Of a stretch of DNA of 5,667 bases, positions 1-5,667 are shown piece after piece. A program made the translations under genes and the position numbers. Position 1 is the stretch's first letter. Each line of letters starts with the position of its first letter. The stretch is from Lentisphaeria bacterium (GTDB lineage: Bacteria; Verrucomicrobiota; Lentisphaeria; Victivallales; JAUVCU01). The DNA lies in the NCBI GenBank assembly GCA_030590715.1, contig JAUVCU010000127.1, positions 1 through 5,667 on the forward strand, written 5' to 3'. Below the pieces are notes generated by a model, which saw only the letters and a list, made by a program, of their open reading frames with translations, was not told the origin of the DNA and ran no database searches.

Positions 1-51
1 AGGTAATACATCACACCCCACATTTGTGCGTAGTTACTTTGCGTATTTGAT

Positions 52-63
52 GATCTGCAGATC
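52..63. repeat. Perfect 12-bp palindrome
   Basis: GATCTGCAGATC reads the same on both strands with no spacer. Symmetry does not extend into the flanks. Perfect palindromes of this size can be binding sites for dimeric regulators, but one copy far from the next gene start is weak evidence, and it could be chance. Confidence 0.4.
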
Positions 64-120
64 TCTTCATCCTTGTAGTTTATAAATGCTTTCTCCAAAA
101 AAGAGCGGACAGGCCTTACA

Positions 121-140
121 TGGGGGATGAAAATCCCCTA
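121..140 (+). repeat. Hairpin with GAAA loop upstream of RAYT gene
   Basis: The sequence TGGGGGAT-GAAA-ATCCCCTA forms an 8-bp stem: six Watson-Crick pairs next to the loop, one G-T wobble, then a closing T-A pair. The loop is a GNRA-type tetraloop. No T-tract follows, so it is not a typical intrinsic terminator. RAYT transposases are known to recognise REP-type hairpins that often flank their own gene, and this hairpin lies 57 bp before the RAYT start. Assigning it as a REP unit is inference, because no second copy and no GTAG/GGAG-type guide tetranucleotide was found in the window. Confidence 0.55.
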
Positions 141-187
141 GATCGAACGATTATAAAAGTGTAGAGATACGCTTTTTACGTTCAGCT

Positions 188-192
188 GGAGG
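188..192 (+). promoter_or_regulatory. Ribosome binding site that sets the transposase start
   Basis: GGAGG lies 5 nt before ATG at 198. The alternative GTG at 192 overlaps this motif by its first base and so has no usable Shine-Dalgarno spacing. The start is therefore placed at 198. Confidence 0.8.
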
Positions 193-197
193 TGTCC

Positions 198-1196
198 ATG
201 TACAAGAATCGTGTTAAGGTCAGTCTGGAATATTTGAGCCGCAGTCACAAAGGTGTTCGTTACATGATAACGAACCGGGTGATTGGCGGCTCCTTTATTT
301 TCGGAGATGTGGAAAAGCAGAAGTTTCTCGACCTGATGTTTGAAGGGATGAAGCGCCATTCATATCGGTTGCTCGATTATGTTTTGATGGATAATCACTA
401 TCATTGTGTCATTGAGATAGATCCGATTGAGGGAATGAGTCGTGACGAAGTTATTAAGCGTTGGAATATTACACAAAGATCAAAGCTACCACGAGAGCCA
501 ACAGATGAAGAATTCGACACTTTTAACCAGAAAATTCACGACATAAGTTTTGTGGTCGGGAATTTTGAGCAGCGGTTCGTTCAATGGTATAACAGAAGGA
601 TGGGACGTAACGGCAGTCTTTTCAACCGCTTTGACTCGGTGATTATCGAAGACGGCAGGACTCTGGCATTTATAATGGCGTATATTACGATGAACCCGGT
701 ACGGGCAGGAATAGTTACAGACCCCGCAGATTATCACTGGTGCGGCTATGCGTATCGCCTGGCAAAAGGGAAGCTCGATCCACACGACGAAACACTTGTC
801 AACAGTTTGTATAACTCACTTCAGCTTCCGCAACAGATTCTTAATCTGCCGGTAAAAAAGCAACTCACATTATTATGGAAATATTTCAGACTTCGGCTAC
901 TTCGCTGCAGTCCGAAAGAAGGTCGGTACAAAAAGAATCCGCGTGACATTTTCCAAACACTTGGAGAAAAACTTGAAAAAGAAGGAAAATCGGCCGAACT
1001 TGACCGGACGAATCATTTTCTGCTCAAGGTGAGGTTCGCGACCAAGGGGATCGCCATAGGTTCGGAGTTGTTTGTCGAAGAAATTTTATCCGGATGTGGT
1101 CGCGCTCTTGCCTACAAGAAAGTGCACCACGCCCACGACTATCACATCTGGGACCAGATTTACACTCTAAAGAAACACCAGAAGATTTTTGCATAG
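198..1196 (+). CDS. REP-associated Y1/HUH transposase (RAYT), long form
   Basis: An intact 332-aa protein of the IS200-like Y1 transposase superfamily, REP-associated branch. These are single-strand DNA nucleases of the HUH class that cut near hairpins and form a 5'-phosphotyrosine link. The metal-binding HUH motif is His67-Tyr68-His69 in MDNHYHCVIEI. The likely nucleophile is Tyr162 in YITMNPVRAG, a hallmark of the family, followed by the usual Pro-Ala-Asp-Tyr-x-Trp segment. An upstream RMGRNGSLFNRF stretch is also typical. The core ends near residue 200. The remaining ~130 residues form the basic C-terminal extension of long RAYTs, including FATKGIAIGSELFVEEI, which resembles the conserved F.DG.VLGS..FV block of that group. 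RAYTs are usually single-copy domesticated genes rather than self-moving elements. No terminal inverted repeats or target duplication were seen. A hairpin at 121-140 could be its substrate. Catalytic residues look complete, so it is probably active. The ATG at 198 is preferred over GTG at 192. Confidence 0.9.
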   Translation: MYKNRVKVSLEYLSRSHKGVRYMITNRVIGGSFIFGDVEKQKFLDLMFEGMKRHSYRLLDYVLMDNHYHCVIEIDPIEGMSRDEVIKRWNITQRSKLPREPTDEEFDTFNQKIHDISFVVGNFEQRFVQWYNRRMGRNGSLFNRFDSVIIEDGRTLAFIMAYITMNPVRAGIVTDPADYHWCGYAYRLAKGKLDPHDETLVNSLYNSLQLPQQILNLPVKKQLTLLWKYFRLRLLRCSPKEGRYKKNPRDIFQTLGEKLEKEGKSAELDRTNHFLLKVRFATKGIAIGSELFVEEILSGCGRALAYKKVHHAHDYHIWDQIYTLKKHQKIFA

Positions 1197-1210
1197 ACTT
1201 TCACTTGTGC

Positions 1211-1559
1211 CTATTTAAAATAGATTTCGTACCAATTTAAAGCTTTTTCAATTTCCTGAACGATCTTAATTTTATCTTCTATGCTATCGGTGATAGCCAG
1301 TGCCTTGCTAATTCGATCTTTATCTCGTAATTTGGTCATTTCTCCCGCGTATCGCCACTATAGCCTTCTCTTGGACTTCATCTCCAATATGGGTGTAATA
1401 CGAGTCTATTATTTCTGCTTCTGGTCCGAGTATTGAAACACATACCGCACGGGGGACTCCAGTTTCAGCACAAAATGAGGCAAAGCCGTGCCTGAACGAA
1501 TGCCCCCCGTAGAAAGTAAATAACACGAAATGAGTATTGTTCTTTACAAGATTTAATTA
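1211..1559 (-). pseudogene. C-terminal remnant of a tyrosine recombinase (integrase), frameshifted
   Basis: Minus-strand remnant of the catalytic domain of a phage-type tyrosine recombinase. The frame opens after a stop at 1557-1559 and has a possible but artificial GTG start at 1524-1526. It contains HSFRHGFASF, the family's H-x-x-R box, then a long stretch ending in DSYYTHIGDEVQEKA, which carries the nucleophilic Tyr. The position between them where His or Trp normally follows Leu-Gly holds Pro (codon 1422-1424), so a catalytic residue appears lost. The N-terminal DNA-binding domain and the first catalytic Arg are absent. The frame stops at 1320. Skipping one base at 1349 joins it to a second open frame that runs to a TAG at 1211-1213. 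The join reads AIAGEMTKLRDKDR, as expected after the Tyr motif in this family, and adds 45 residues rich in Lys and Glu. Domain identity is confident; inactivity is inferred from truncation, frameshift and the lost His. Confidence 0.75.
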
Positions 1560-1568
1560 TTTGCCCTC

Positions 1569-1597
1569 TTCCCAATTTACTAATGGATCAGTATAGT
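1569..1597 (+). promoter_or_regulatory. Possible promoter of the exporter operon
   Basis: TTCCCA (1569-1574) and TATAGT (1592-1597) match the sigma-70 -35 and -10 boxes at 4/6 and 5/6 positions with a 17-bp spacer. A transcript would begin near 1604, about 37 nt before the first ATG of the operon. This is a match by eye in AT-rich DNA, so it is tentative. Confidence 0.3.
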
Positions 1598-1640
1598 GAC
1601 CCTCATCAATAAATAATAGATTCAACAAATGTGGTAGTAA

Positions 1641-1820
1641 ATGAATAAGAAACTCTGGACAAGCAAAAAAACGGGATGGGTTCTCTATCCGGGCATCTTG
1701 CTGTTTTTAACAACAATAGCTTATGCTGGTAATTCAATAAAATTTGAGTTAAAAAACGAAGATGGGAAAACGTATACCCAGAATCTTTGGCAACTCCTTG
1801 GAAAGGAATTGTTAAAATGA
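1641..1820 (+). CDS. Small secreted protein, first gene of exporter operon, unknown function
   Basis: A 59-aa ORF. I do not recognise its family. It begins with a textbook Sec signal peptide: a Lys-rich n-region (MNKKLWTSKK), a hydrophobic core (VLYPGILLFLTTIA) and an AYA|G cleavage site after residue 29. This leaves a mature part of about 30 charged residues beginning GNSIKFELKNEDGKTY. An in-frame TAA lies directly before the ATG, so the start cannot be further upstream. No strong Shine-Dalgarno is seen (GTGGTAG is poor), which lowers confidence. Its TGA overlaps the start of the downstream ABC gene as ATGA (1817-1820), a classic sign of translational coupling. The mature part could be a short periplasmic accessory peptide, a leader peptide acting only through coupling, or the truncated start of a larger secreted protein; F-x-L-x-x-x-DGK is vaguely like the beginning of thioredoxin-type domains. 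Function is unassigned. Confidence 0.55.
   Translation: MNKKLWTSKKTGWVLYPGILLFLTTIAYAGNSIKFELKNEDGKTYTQNLWQLLGKELLK
1803..1807 (+). promoter_or_regulatory. Ribosome binding site of first ABC gene
   Basis: AAGGA-type motif inside the end of the small ORF, 9 nt before ATG at 1817. It favours the ATG at 1817, which overlaps the preceding stop codon, over a TTG at 1787 that lies inside the small ORF and has no such motif. A second in-frame ATG at 1823 is possible. Confidence 0.6.
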
Positions 1821-3617
1821 AAATGATCCAATTCCTCCGAGAACTGTTCGAACTTGCAAGAGCTGGGAAGAAAATGTTTGTCGTATTGTTTTTCTTAACC
1901 CTGATCGGAACACTCGCGGCTATTCCAGGACCTTTTGCTTTTGCCTGGATTATTGAACGAGCTCAAGCAGATCTGCAAATGAAGGATTTAATGATATTCG
2001 TTGGGATAACGGTGGGATTTCAGCTTCTGCAGGCAGTTGTCGGCATTCTCCGAGTCAGACTCAACAAACGTTTTTCCCTTGATGCCGCGAATAGACTCCG
2101 CGATAATTTTTTTCGAACATCTGCTACACATGCCATACAGCTTTTTCCTGAACTACAACGCCGGAGGTCAGGCAAACTCATACCTGAATGATATTGATGA
2201 TATAGACAAAGCTATTACGGAATTTGTGGATGTCGGGCTGCGGTCTGCACTTGCAATCCTTATGTTCGGAACCGCAATAACTATCTGGAACCCATATATC
2301 GGTATCCTCTCCATTGTCATTTTCCCGGTAACGATTTTTGCCCAACGGAAAATCCGCAAAAAGGTTGCTCAAAACAGCAGAAGCAAAACCGATCTTCGCG
2401 AAGAAATCGTATCACAAGTTTCGGAAGCGATAAGCACTGTTTCCGTGGTTAAAAGTTTTGGATTAGAGGATATGGTTGAGGCCCAAACAGAAGATGCATC
2501 CGGGCGATTTAAAGATAACGATGTTATTATGGAAACGTATCAAAGTGTCATGCGTTCATCAGCTTCTGTCCTTCTGATCTTCGTGCAATACTCATTCTTC
2601 GCTGTCGGAGCTGTCATGGTGATAAATGGACAACTGGTTATCAGTGCTTTTGTCGGACAGATAATGTTTCTAGGACGCTTAATAGGGCCTTTAAACTCAT
2701 TCCTGGAATACATAAATACTTTGAATAAAAGTGAAGCAGCCCTTCACCGCGTAAGGGAAACGCTTGCCCTTGAAAGAGAGGGAGAACAACATTCTCGCTT
2801 GATCGAAAGTATTCCATCCATTGAATCCGGAGTTTCAATCGACATTAATTCCCTCAAATTCAGACATGACGAAGATATACCGCTCATTGAAGGTTGGGAT
2901 CTATCCATTGAAGCAGGCCAGACGGTCGCTATCATCGGACCGTCCGGCTGTGGAAAAACAACGTTATTTAATCTTCTTCTCGGCTTGTTTGATAATTACT
3001 CCGGCGAAATAAAATTCAACGGACAGAACCTGCAGCAAACCTCCCTGAAAGCCGCAAGGGAAAAAACATCAGTCGTTTTCCAGGAGCACATCCTGTTTAA
3101 TGACTCGATCAGAAACAACCTGCTCATTGGTTCCAGTACCGATGATTCCGATTCGATCACCGATGATGACTTATGGGAGGTTCTGGAAATGGCCCATGCA
3201 AAAGAGTTTGTTCAAAACCTGACTAACGGACTAGATACAATGGTCGGAGAAAATGGAGTAAAACTGTCGGGCGGGCAAAGGCAGCGCTTATCCCTTGCAA
3301 GGGTTATCGTCAAAAACTCTCCACTGTTATTACTGGATGAGGCGACCAGCGCACTTGATTCATTTTCTGAGGTCCATATTCAGAAAGCGCTCAACGAACT
3401 GTTTAAAGACAGGACTAGTCTGATTATTGCCCATCGACTGTCTACGATAACTCATGCAGACAAGATCATCGTTATTGACAAAGGTAAAATACTTCAGAAG
3501 GGGACCCATGAACAGCTTCTAACAGAAGGAGGAATATACAAAAAGCTTTACGATGCTCAGGTCCATGGATTTGTAGACTGGAATTCTGCTATTGAGGAGG
3601 AAAGTGCACATGCCTAA
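1817..3617 (+). CDS. ABC exporter half-transporter, subunit 1 (frameshift at T7)
   Basis: Half-size ABC exporter with a six-helix membrane domain followed by an ATPase domain; 599 aa once one base is removed. As sequenced, the first frame stops at 2191 and the rest is read one frame over. The shift lies in the T run at 2107-2113: with six T's the protein reads RLRDNFFEHLLHMPY, as expected for the family. Membrane segments lie near residues 20-46, 58-78, 137-175 (two) and 250-290 (two). ATPase motifs in corrected numbering: Walker A GPSGCGKTT (374-382), Q-loop Gln422, signature LSGGQ (483-487), Walker B Asp507 with catalytic Glu508, switch His539. The A-loop aromatic is replaced by His350 (LKFRHDED). 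Length and layout are normal for MsbA/LmrA/BmrCD-like exporters. It overlaps the next ABC gene by 8 bp and should pair with it. The substrate cannot be told; drug, lipid or peptide export are all possible. Start at 1817 rests on the ATGA overlap and the AAGGA motif. Confidence 0.85.
2107..2113 (+). other. T7 homopolymer at the frameshift
   Basis: Seven consecutive T's where six would keep the ABC subunit in frame. Upstream and downstream halves both align with one continuous ABC membrane domain, so exactly one extra base is present. Homopolymer runs of this size are common places for sequencing error and for RNA polymerase slippage. Confidence 0.8.
3594..3600 (+). promoter_or_regulatory. Strong ribosome binding site of second ABC gene
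   Basis: GAGGAGG lies 9 nt before ATG at 3610. An alternative TTG at 3592 overlaps the motif and cannot use it; a GTG at 3604 is too close. The site sits inside the last codons of the first ABC gene, so the two genes are probably translated in step. Confidence 0.8.
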
Positions 3618-5367
3618 AAAAGAACTAAACCCGGTCGTGTATATTTTGAAGCAGCTTTTCCGCTTTAAAACGTTCACCATTCATTCTGTTGTTCTGATGA
3701 TACTTATGGCAATAGTCAATCTGCCCCTGCCACTGATGAATAAACTGGTGATAGATATTGCGATACCCGCGAAGGACGTTAAAAATGTAATCCTAATAGG
3801 ATTATTGGCATTTTTTGCCCGTGGTACTGCATCTGCATTTCAGGTCCTCCAGAATTATGTGGTCCGTCAGATTATGGCGGGAATTGCAGATCGTCTCCGA
3901 ATGGAAATGGTAAAATCAATGATTAACGCCCCCTACTCGCAATTTGTGAGCGGTGAGATCGGAACATATGTCGGAAGAATTTCCAGTGATGTTAACAAGC
4001 TTGAAATGATGATCTACGACACATTCCGTTTTGTACTTCGTCCATTTTTCATGATTCTGGTAATGATAACGATAATGTGTCTTATCAGTGTACCGGCGAC
4101 AGTTCTGATAATGCTGGTTGCTCCAGTTTCAATTTACCTTACACGAAGTCTGGCTGAAAAATTAAAACAGCTCGAAAAAGTCGTACTTAAGAAAAGGGAG
4201 AAACTTCAGAAAAAAGTTTCAGAGGTTTTGGACAATATCCGGGTAATAAGATGCTTCAACAAAGAAGATGTTTACCGTGGACACATCCATAAGACAATAA
4301 GGGAATACACCGATACATCTGTAGAGCATGCGACGAAACGATTCTTTATGCAGAACGTAATTGAACTGCTGGTTATGATGCCATGGCTGGTAATGGTTGT
4401 GGTCGGCAGCATGATGATCGACAACCAGCTTTTTGCTTTTGGACAGGAGCCGCTATCCGTGGGAGACTTTATGGCATTTATCGCCTTTGAACAACTGCTC
4501 AGAACACCACTGGCACAGTTTTCCCTATACATCCTTAGAATCAAATCTGAAATGGTTGGTCCAGAACGAATCCAGGAAGTAATCGACATTGAATCGGAAT
4601 ATGAAGAAGGAAACGAACTGACGGATGCAAGAGGTGAGATTGAATTCAAAAATGTAGAATTCCAATACCCTTCCGGGACAAAGGTACTTCATGGCCTAAC
4701 GGAAAAAGTCGAGAAAGGAGAACGTATCGCAATTGTAGGAGTTTCAGGAGCCGGCAAAACAACGCTGATAAATCTGCTCCTCGGCTTCTATAAAATAACA
4801 GGTGGAGAGTTGGTTATAGACGGAATTTCAATTAATAAATTGAACCGGAAGTCATTAAGAAAAAATATTGGAGTGGTGTTCCAGGATAACCCTATGTTTG
4901 ACGCGACGATTAAAGAAAATATAGTTCTGGAAAACAAAAATATTGATGAAGAACAAATCTGGGCGGCACTGGAGATGTCCGATGCTGATGAGTTTGTAAA
5001 AGGACTACCACTTGGCTTAGATACCGTTGTTGGAGTTAAAGGACTTAAACTTTCCGGCGGTCAGCGTCAGCGTCTGGCGATTGCCCGCGTCCTTCTAAAA
5101 GATCCGTCAATAATAATTATGGACGAAGCTACATCAAGCCTGGACAGCGTTAGTGAATATCAGATTAAGCAGGCTATGAACACAATGCTTAAGAACAGAA
5201 CGAGTATTACAATCGCCCATAGGTTGAGTACGGTTGTAGAATCGGACAGAATTTTTTACCTTGAGAATGGTAGAGTTGTTGAAAGCGGTAATCATGGAGA
5301 ACTCTTAAAAAGCCAGGGTAAATATTTCGATCTATTCAAGGTGCAAACCGACGGATTGCTCCCTTAA
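3610..5367 (+). CDS. ABC exporter half-transporter, subunit 2
   Basis: Intact 585-aa half-size ABC exporter, membrane domain first and ATPase domain second. Helices lie near residues 22-44, 58-80, 138-178 (two) and 250-305 (two). The GEIGTYVGRISSDVNKLE stretch after helix 2 is typical of the exporter membrane domain. ATPase motifs: A-loop Tyr in VEFQYPSG, Walker A GVSGAGKTT (377-385), Q-loop Gln425, LSGGQ (481-485), Walker B Asp505 with catalytic Glu506, D-loop SSLD, switch His537. All catalytic positions look functional. In the X-loop, VGVKG stands where VGERG is usual. The gene starts within the last 8 bp of subunit 1 (ATGCCTAA overlap) behind a strong GAGGAGG, so the two subunits are very likely made together and form a heterodimer in the inner membrane. 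Unlike many heterodimeric exporters (TM287/288, BmrCD), neither Walker B Glu is changed. Substrate unknown. Confidence 0.92.
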   Translation: MPKKELNPVVYILKQLFRFKTFTIHSVVLMILMAIVNLPLPLMNKLVIDIAIPAKDVKNVILIGLLAFFARGTASAFQVLQNYVVRQIMAGIADRLRMEMVKSMINAPYSQFVSGEIGTYVGRISSDVNKLEMMIYDTFRFVLRPFFMILVMITIMCLISVPATVLIMLVAPVSIYLTRSLAEKLKQLEKVVLKKREKLQKKVSEVLDNIRVIRCFNKEDVYRGHIHKTIREYTDTSVEHATKRFFMQNVIELLVMMPWLVMVVVGSMMIDNQLFAFGQEPLSVGDFMAFIAFEQLLRTPLAQFSLYILRIKSEMVGPERIQEVIDIESEYEEGNELTDARGEIEFKNVEFQYPSGTKVLHGLTEKVEKGERIAIVGVSGAGKTTLINLLLGFYKITGGELVIDGISINKLNRKSLRKNIGVVFQDNPMFDATIKENIVLENKNIDEEQIWAALEMSDADEFVKGLPLGLDTVVGVKGLKLSGGQRQRLAIARVLLKDPSIIIMDEATSSLDSVSEYQIKQAMNTMLKNRTSITIAHRLSTVVESDRIFYLENGRVVESGNHGELLKSQGKYFDLFKVQTDGLLP

Positions 5368-5387
5368 CGACTTTAGGGCTTTTATTT
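5361..5387 (+). terminator. Weak candidate terminator after the operon
   Basis: CCCTTAA-CGAC-TTTAGGG forms a short stem (four outer pairs, one T-T mismatch, two inner A-T pairs) over the stop codon of subunit 2, followed by CTTTTATTT. The position between convergent genes is right for a terminator, but the stem is weak. It would work only for the plus strand, because no T-tract follows on the other side. Confidence 0.35.
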
Positions 5388-5667
5388 ACCAAACCATCCC
5401 CGAATCACAGCAATGCCGGCGCAGTTTTCAATTTTAGAGAACTGCGCCATCATGTCTAAATTCACACCACCCAAAGCAAAAACGGGAAACGAATTTTCGA
5501 TACATATTCGTGAAAACTCGTCAATCCCCAAGACCTTGGTCTGCTCCGGATGTGACAGAGTGTAGTAAACAGGAGATAGCGTTGCCGCACTGAATCCAGC
5601 ATCCTTTGCAAGCTTTATATCCTTCTCACTGTGGCAGGACAGAATGTTAAATTTGCCGCTAGGACAG
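5382..5667 (-). CDS. ThiE/TenI-family protein, C-terminal part, cut by window edge
   Basis: The last 94 codons of a minus-strand gene whose start lies beyond the right edge; the stop is the complement of 5382-5384. It matches the C-terminal half of the thiamine phosphate synthase (ThiE) / TenI TIM-barrel family, which normally has about 200 residues. Visible family blocks are SCHS (fragment residues 10-13), AATLSPVYYTLSHP (27-40, matching the GPVFxTxSK-type block), PVFALGGVN (61-69, a phosphate-binding Gly-Gly loop) and GIAVIRG (84-90). ThiE joins the pyrimidine and thiazole phosphates to make thiamine phosphate; TenI is a related protein that aromatises the thiazole tautomer. The fragment does not decide between them. 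It converges on the exporter operon with 14 bp between stops and probably has no functional link to it. The reading frame is clean and looks intact. Confidence 0.8.
   Translation of the reverse strand, partial: CPSGKFNILSCHSEKDIKLAKDAGFSAATLSPVYYTLSHPEQTKVLGIDEFSRICIENSFPVFALGGVNLDMMAQFSKIENCAGIAVIRGWFGK
5418..5448. repeat. Strong hairpin inside the ThiE/TenI-family gene
   Basis: GGCGCAGTT (5418-5426) and AACTGCGCC (5440-5448) are perfect inverted copies. Adding one wobble and two further pairs gives a 12-bp stem closing a 7-nt loop (5430-5436). It lies within codons for AQFSKIENCAG about 35 bp before the gene's stop. No T-tract follows on either strand, so it is not a standard intrinsic terminator. 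Confidence 0.65.

Larger units (their letters stand above)
1..197. other. Region upstream of the transposase, no confident gene
   Basis: No convincing gene is visible here. Two short open frames run off the left edge. On the plus strand one ends at a TAA at 82-84. On the minus strand one is open from about 135 down to 1 and has no ATG near its start. Neither can be judged from this window. The region holds a perfect 12-bp palindrome at 52-63 and a hairpin with a GAAA loop at 121-140. A short ATCG-AA-CGAT inverted repeat (142-151) sits directly before a TATAAA (152-157). The promoter of the transposase gene presumably lies here, but no -35/-10 pair with good spacing stands out. Confidence 0.5.
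1197..1640. other. Gene-poor stretch holding an integrase relic
   Basis: This 444-bp stretch lies between the transposase and the exporter operon. It looks more AT-rich than its neighbours. Its only recognisable content is the broken tyrosine recombinase on the minus strand (about 1211-1559). From 1560 to 1640 there is a weak plus-strand promoter candidate and nothing else I can name. No terminator hairpin with a T-tract was seen after the transposase. A 6-bp inverted repeat (GCTATC-GGT-GATAGC, 1283-1297) falls inside the integrase tail and is probably incidental. Confidence 0.6.

Noticed and set aside
138..359. 73-codon minus-strand open frame
   Set aside because: It mostly overlaps the start of the RAYT gene antisense and its promoter side; no ribosome site or family motif.
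486..785. 99-codon minus-strand open frame
   Set aside because: It lies wholly opposite the RAYT core, whose catalytic motifs are clear on the plus strand. The minus product is Cys/His-rich without any recognisable domain.
1283..1297. Inverted repeat GCTATC-GGT-GATAGC as terminator of the RAYT gene
   Set aside because: Short stem, no T-tract after it, and it lies inside the integrase tail reading frame.
1787..1816. TTG start ten codons earlier for ABC subunit 1
   Set aside because: It lies inside the micro-ORF and lacks a ribosome site; ATG at 1817 has AAGGA and the ATGA overlap.
2037..2114. Separate gene start for the second part of ABC subunit 1
   Set aside because: The ATG at 2037 is in the wrong frame for the membrane domain until the T7 run; residues before that point do not resemble the family while the other frame does.
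4272..4649. 125-codon minus-strand open frame
   Set aside because: Antisense to the membrane domain of ABC subunit 2. The Ser/Ile-rich composition is what an antisense reading of that region gives.
1..5667. CRISPR array, tRNA, rRNA or riboswitch
   Set aside because: No regularly spaced repeats, cloverleaf or THI-box-like conserved sequence was seen. The start of the ThiE/TenI gene, where a THI box could lie, is outside the window.

Overview
This 5.7 kb window comes from a bacterial chromosome and is moderately AT-rich by eye. Good GGAGG-type ribosome binding sites support a bacterial origin. The long-form REP-associated transposase, a decayed tyrosine recombinase and a ThiE/TenI-type gene do not fix a phylum. 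A member of the PVC assemblage (Lentisphaerae/Verrucomicrobia-like) or another Gram-negative lineage is a guess from the style of the transposase, not a demonstrated assignment.

Left part (1-1640): an upstream region with a perfect GNRA-loop hairpin and a 12-bp palindrome leads into an intact 332-aa Y1/HUH transposase of the RAYT type (198-1196, +). Next comes a 444-bp stretch with no intact gene. It holds, on the minus strand, the C-terminal part of a tyrosine recombinase (about 1211-1559). That remnant lacks its N-terminal portion and has a one-base frameshift; correcting the shift reveals about 45 further C-terminal residues. This part looks like a mobile-element graveyard beside one intact transposase gene.

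Central part (1641-5367, +): three tightly packed genes that look like one operon. First is a 59-aa ORF with a clear signal peptide (1641-1820). Its stop overlaps the start of the next gene (ATGA). Then come two ABC half-transporters, each with a membrane domain followed by an ATPase domain (1817-3617 and 3610-5367). They overlap by 8 bp, so they very probably form a heterodimeric exporter. The first is split into two frames at a run of seven T's (2107-2113); removing one T restores a normal 599-aa protein. The cause may be a sequencing error, transcriptional slippage or recent inactivation. Both ATPase domains keep the Walker A, Q-loop, LSGGQ, Walker B Glu and switch His. The first lacks the usual A-loop tyrosine.

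Right edge (5382-5667, -): the last 94 codons of a convergent ThiE/TenI-family gene, cut by the window edge. It carries a strong 12-bp-stem hairpin inside its coding region.

The points most worth following are the secreted micro-ORF coupled to the exporter, the T7 frameshift, the hairpin ahead of the RAYT gene, and the hidden frameshifted integrase tail. Nothing here proves a new system. The peptide-plus-exporter unit is the best candidate.
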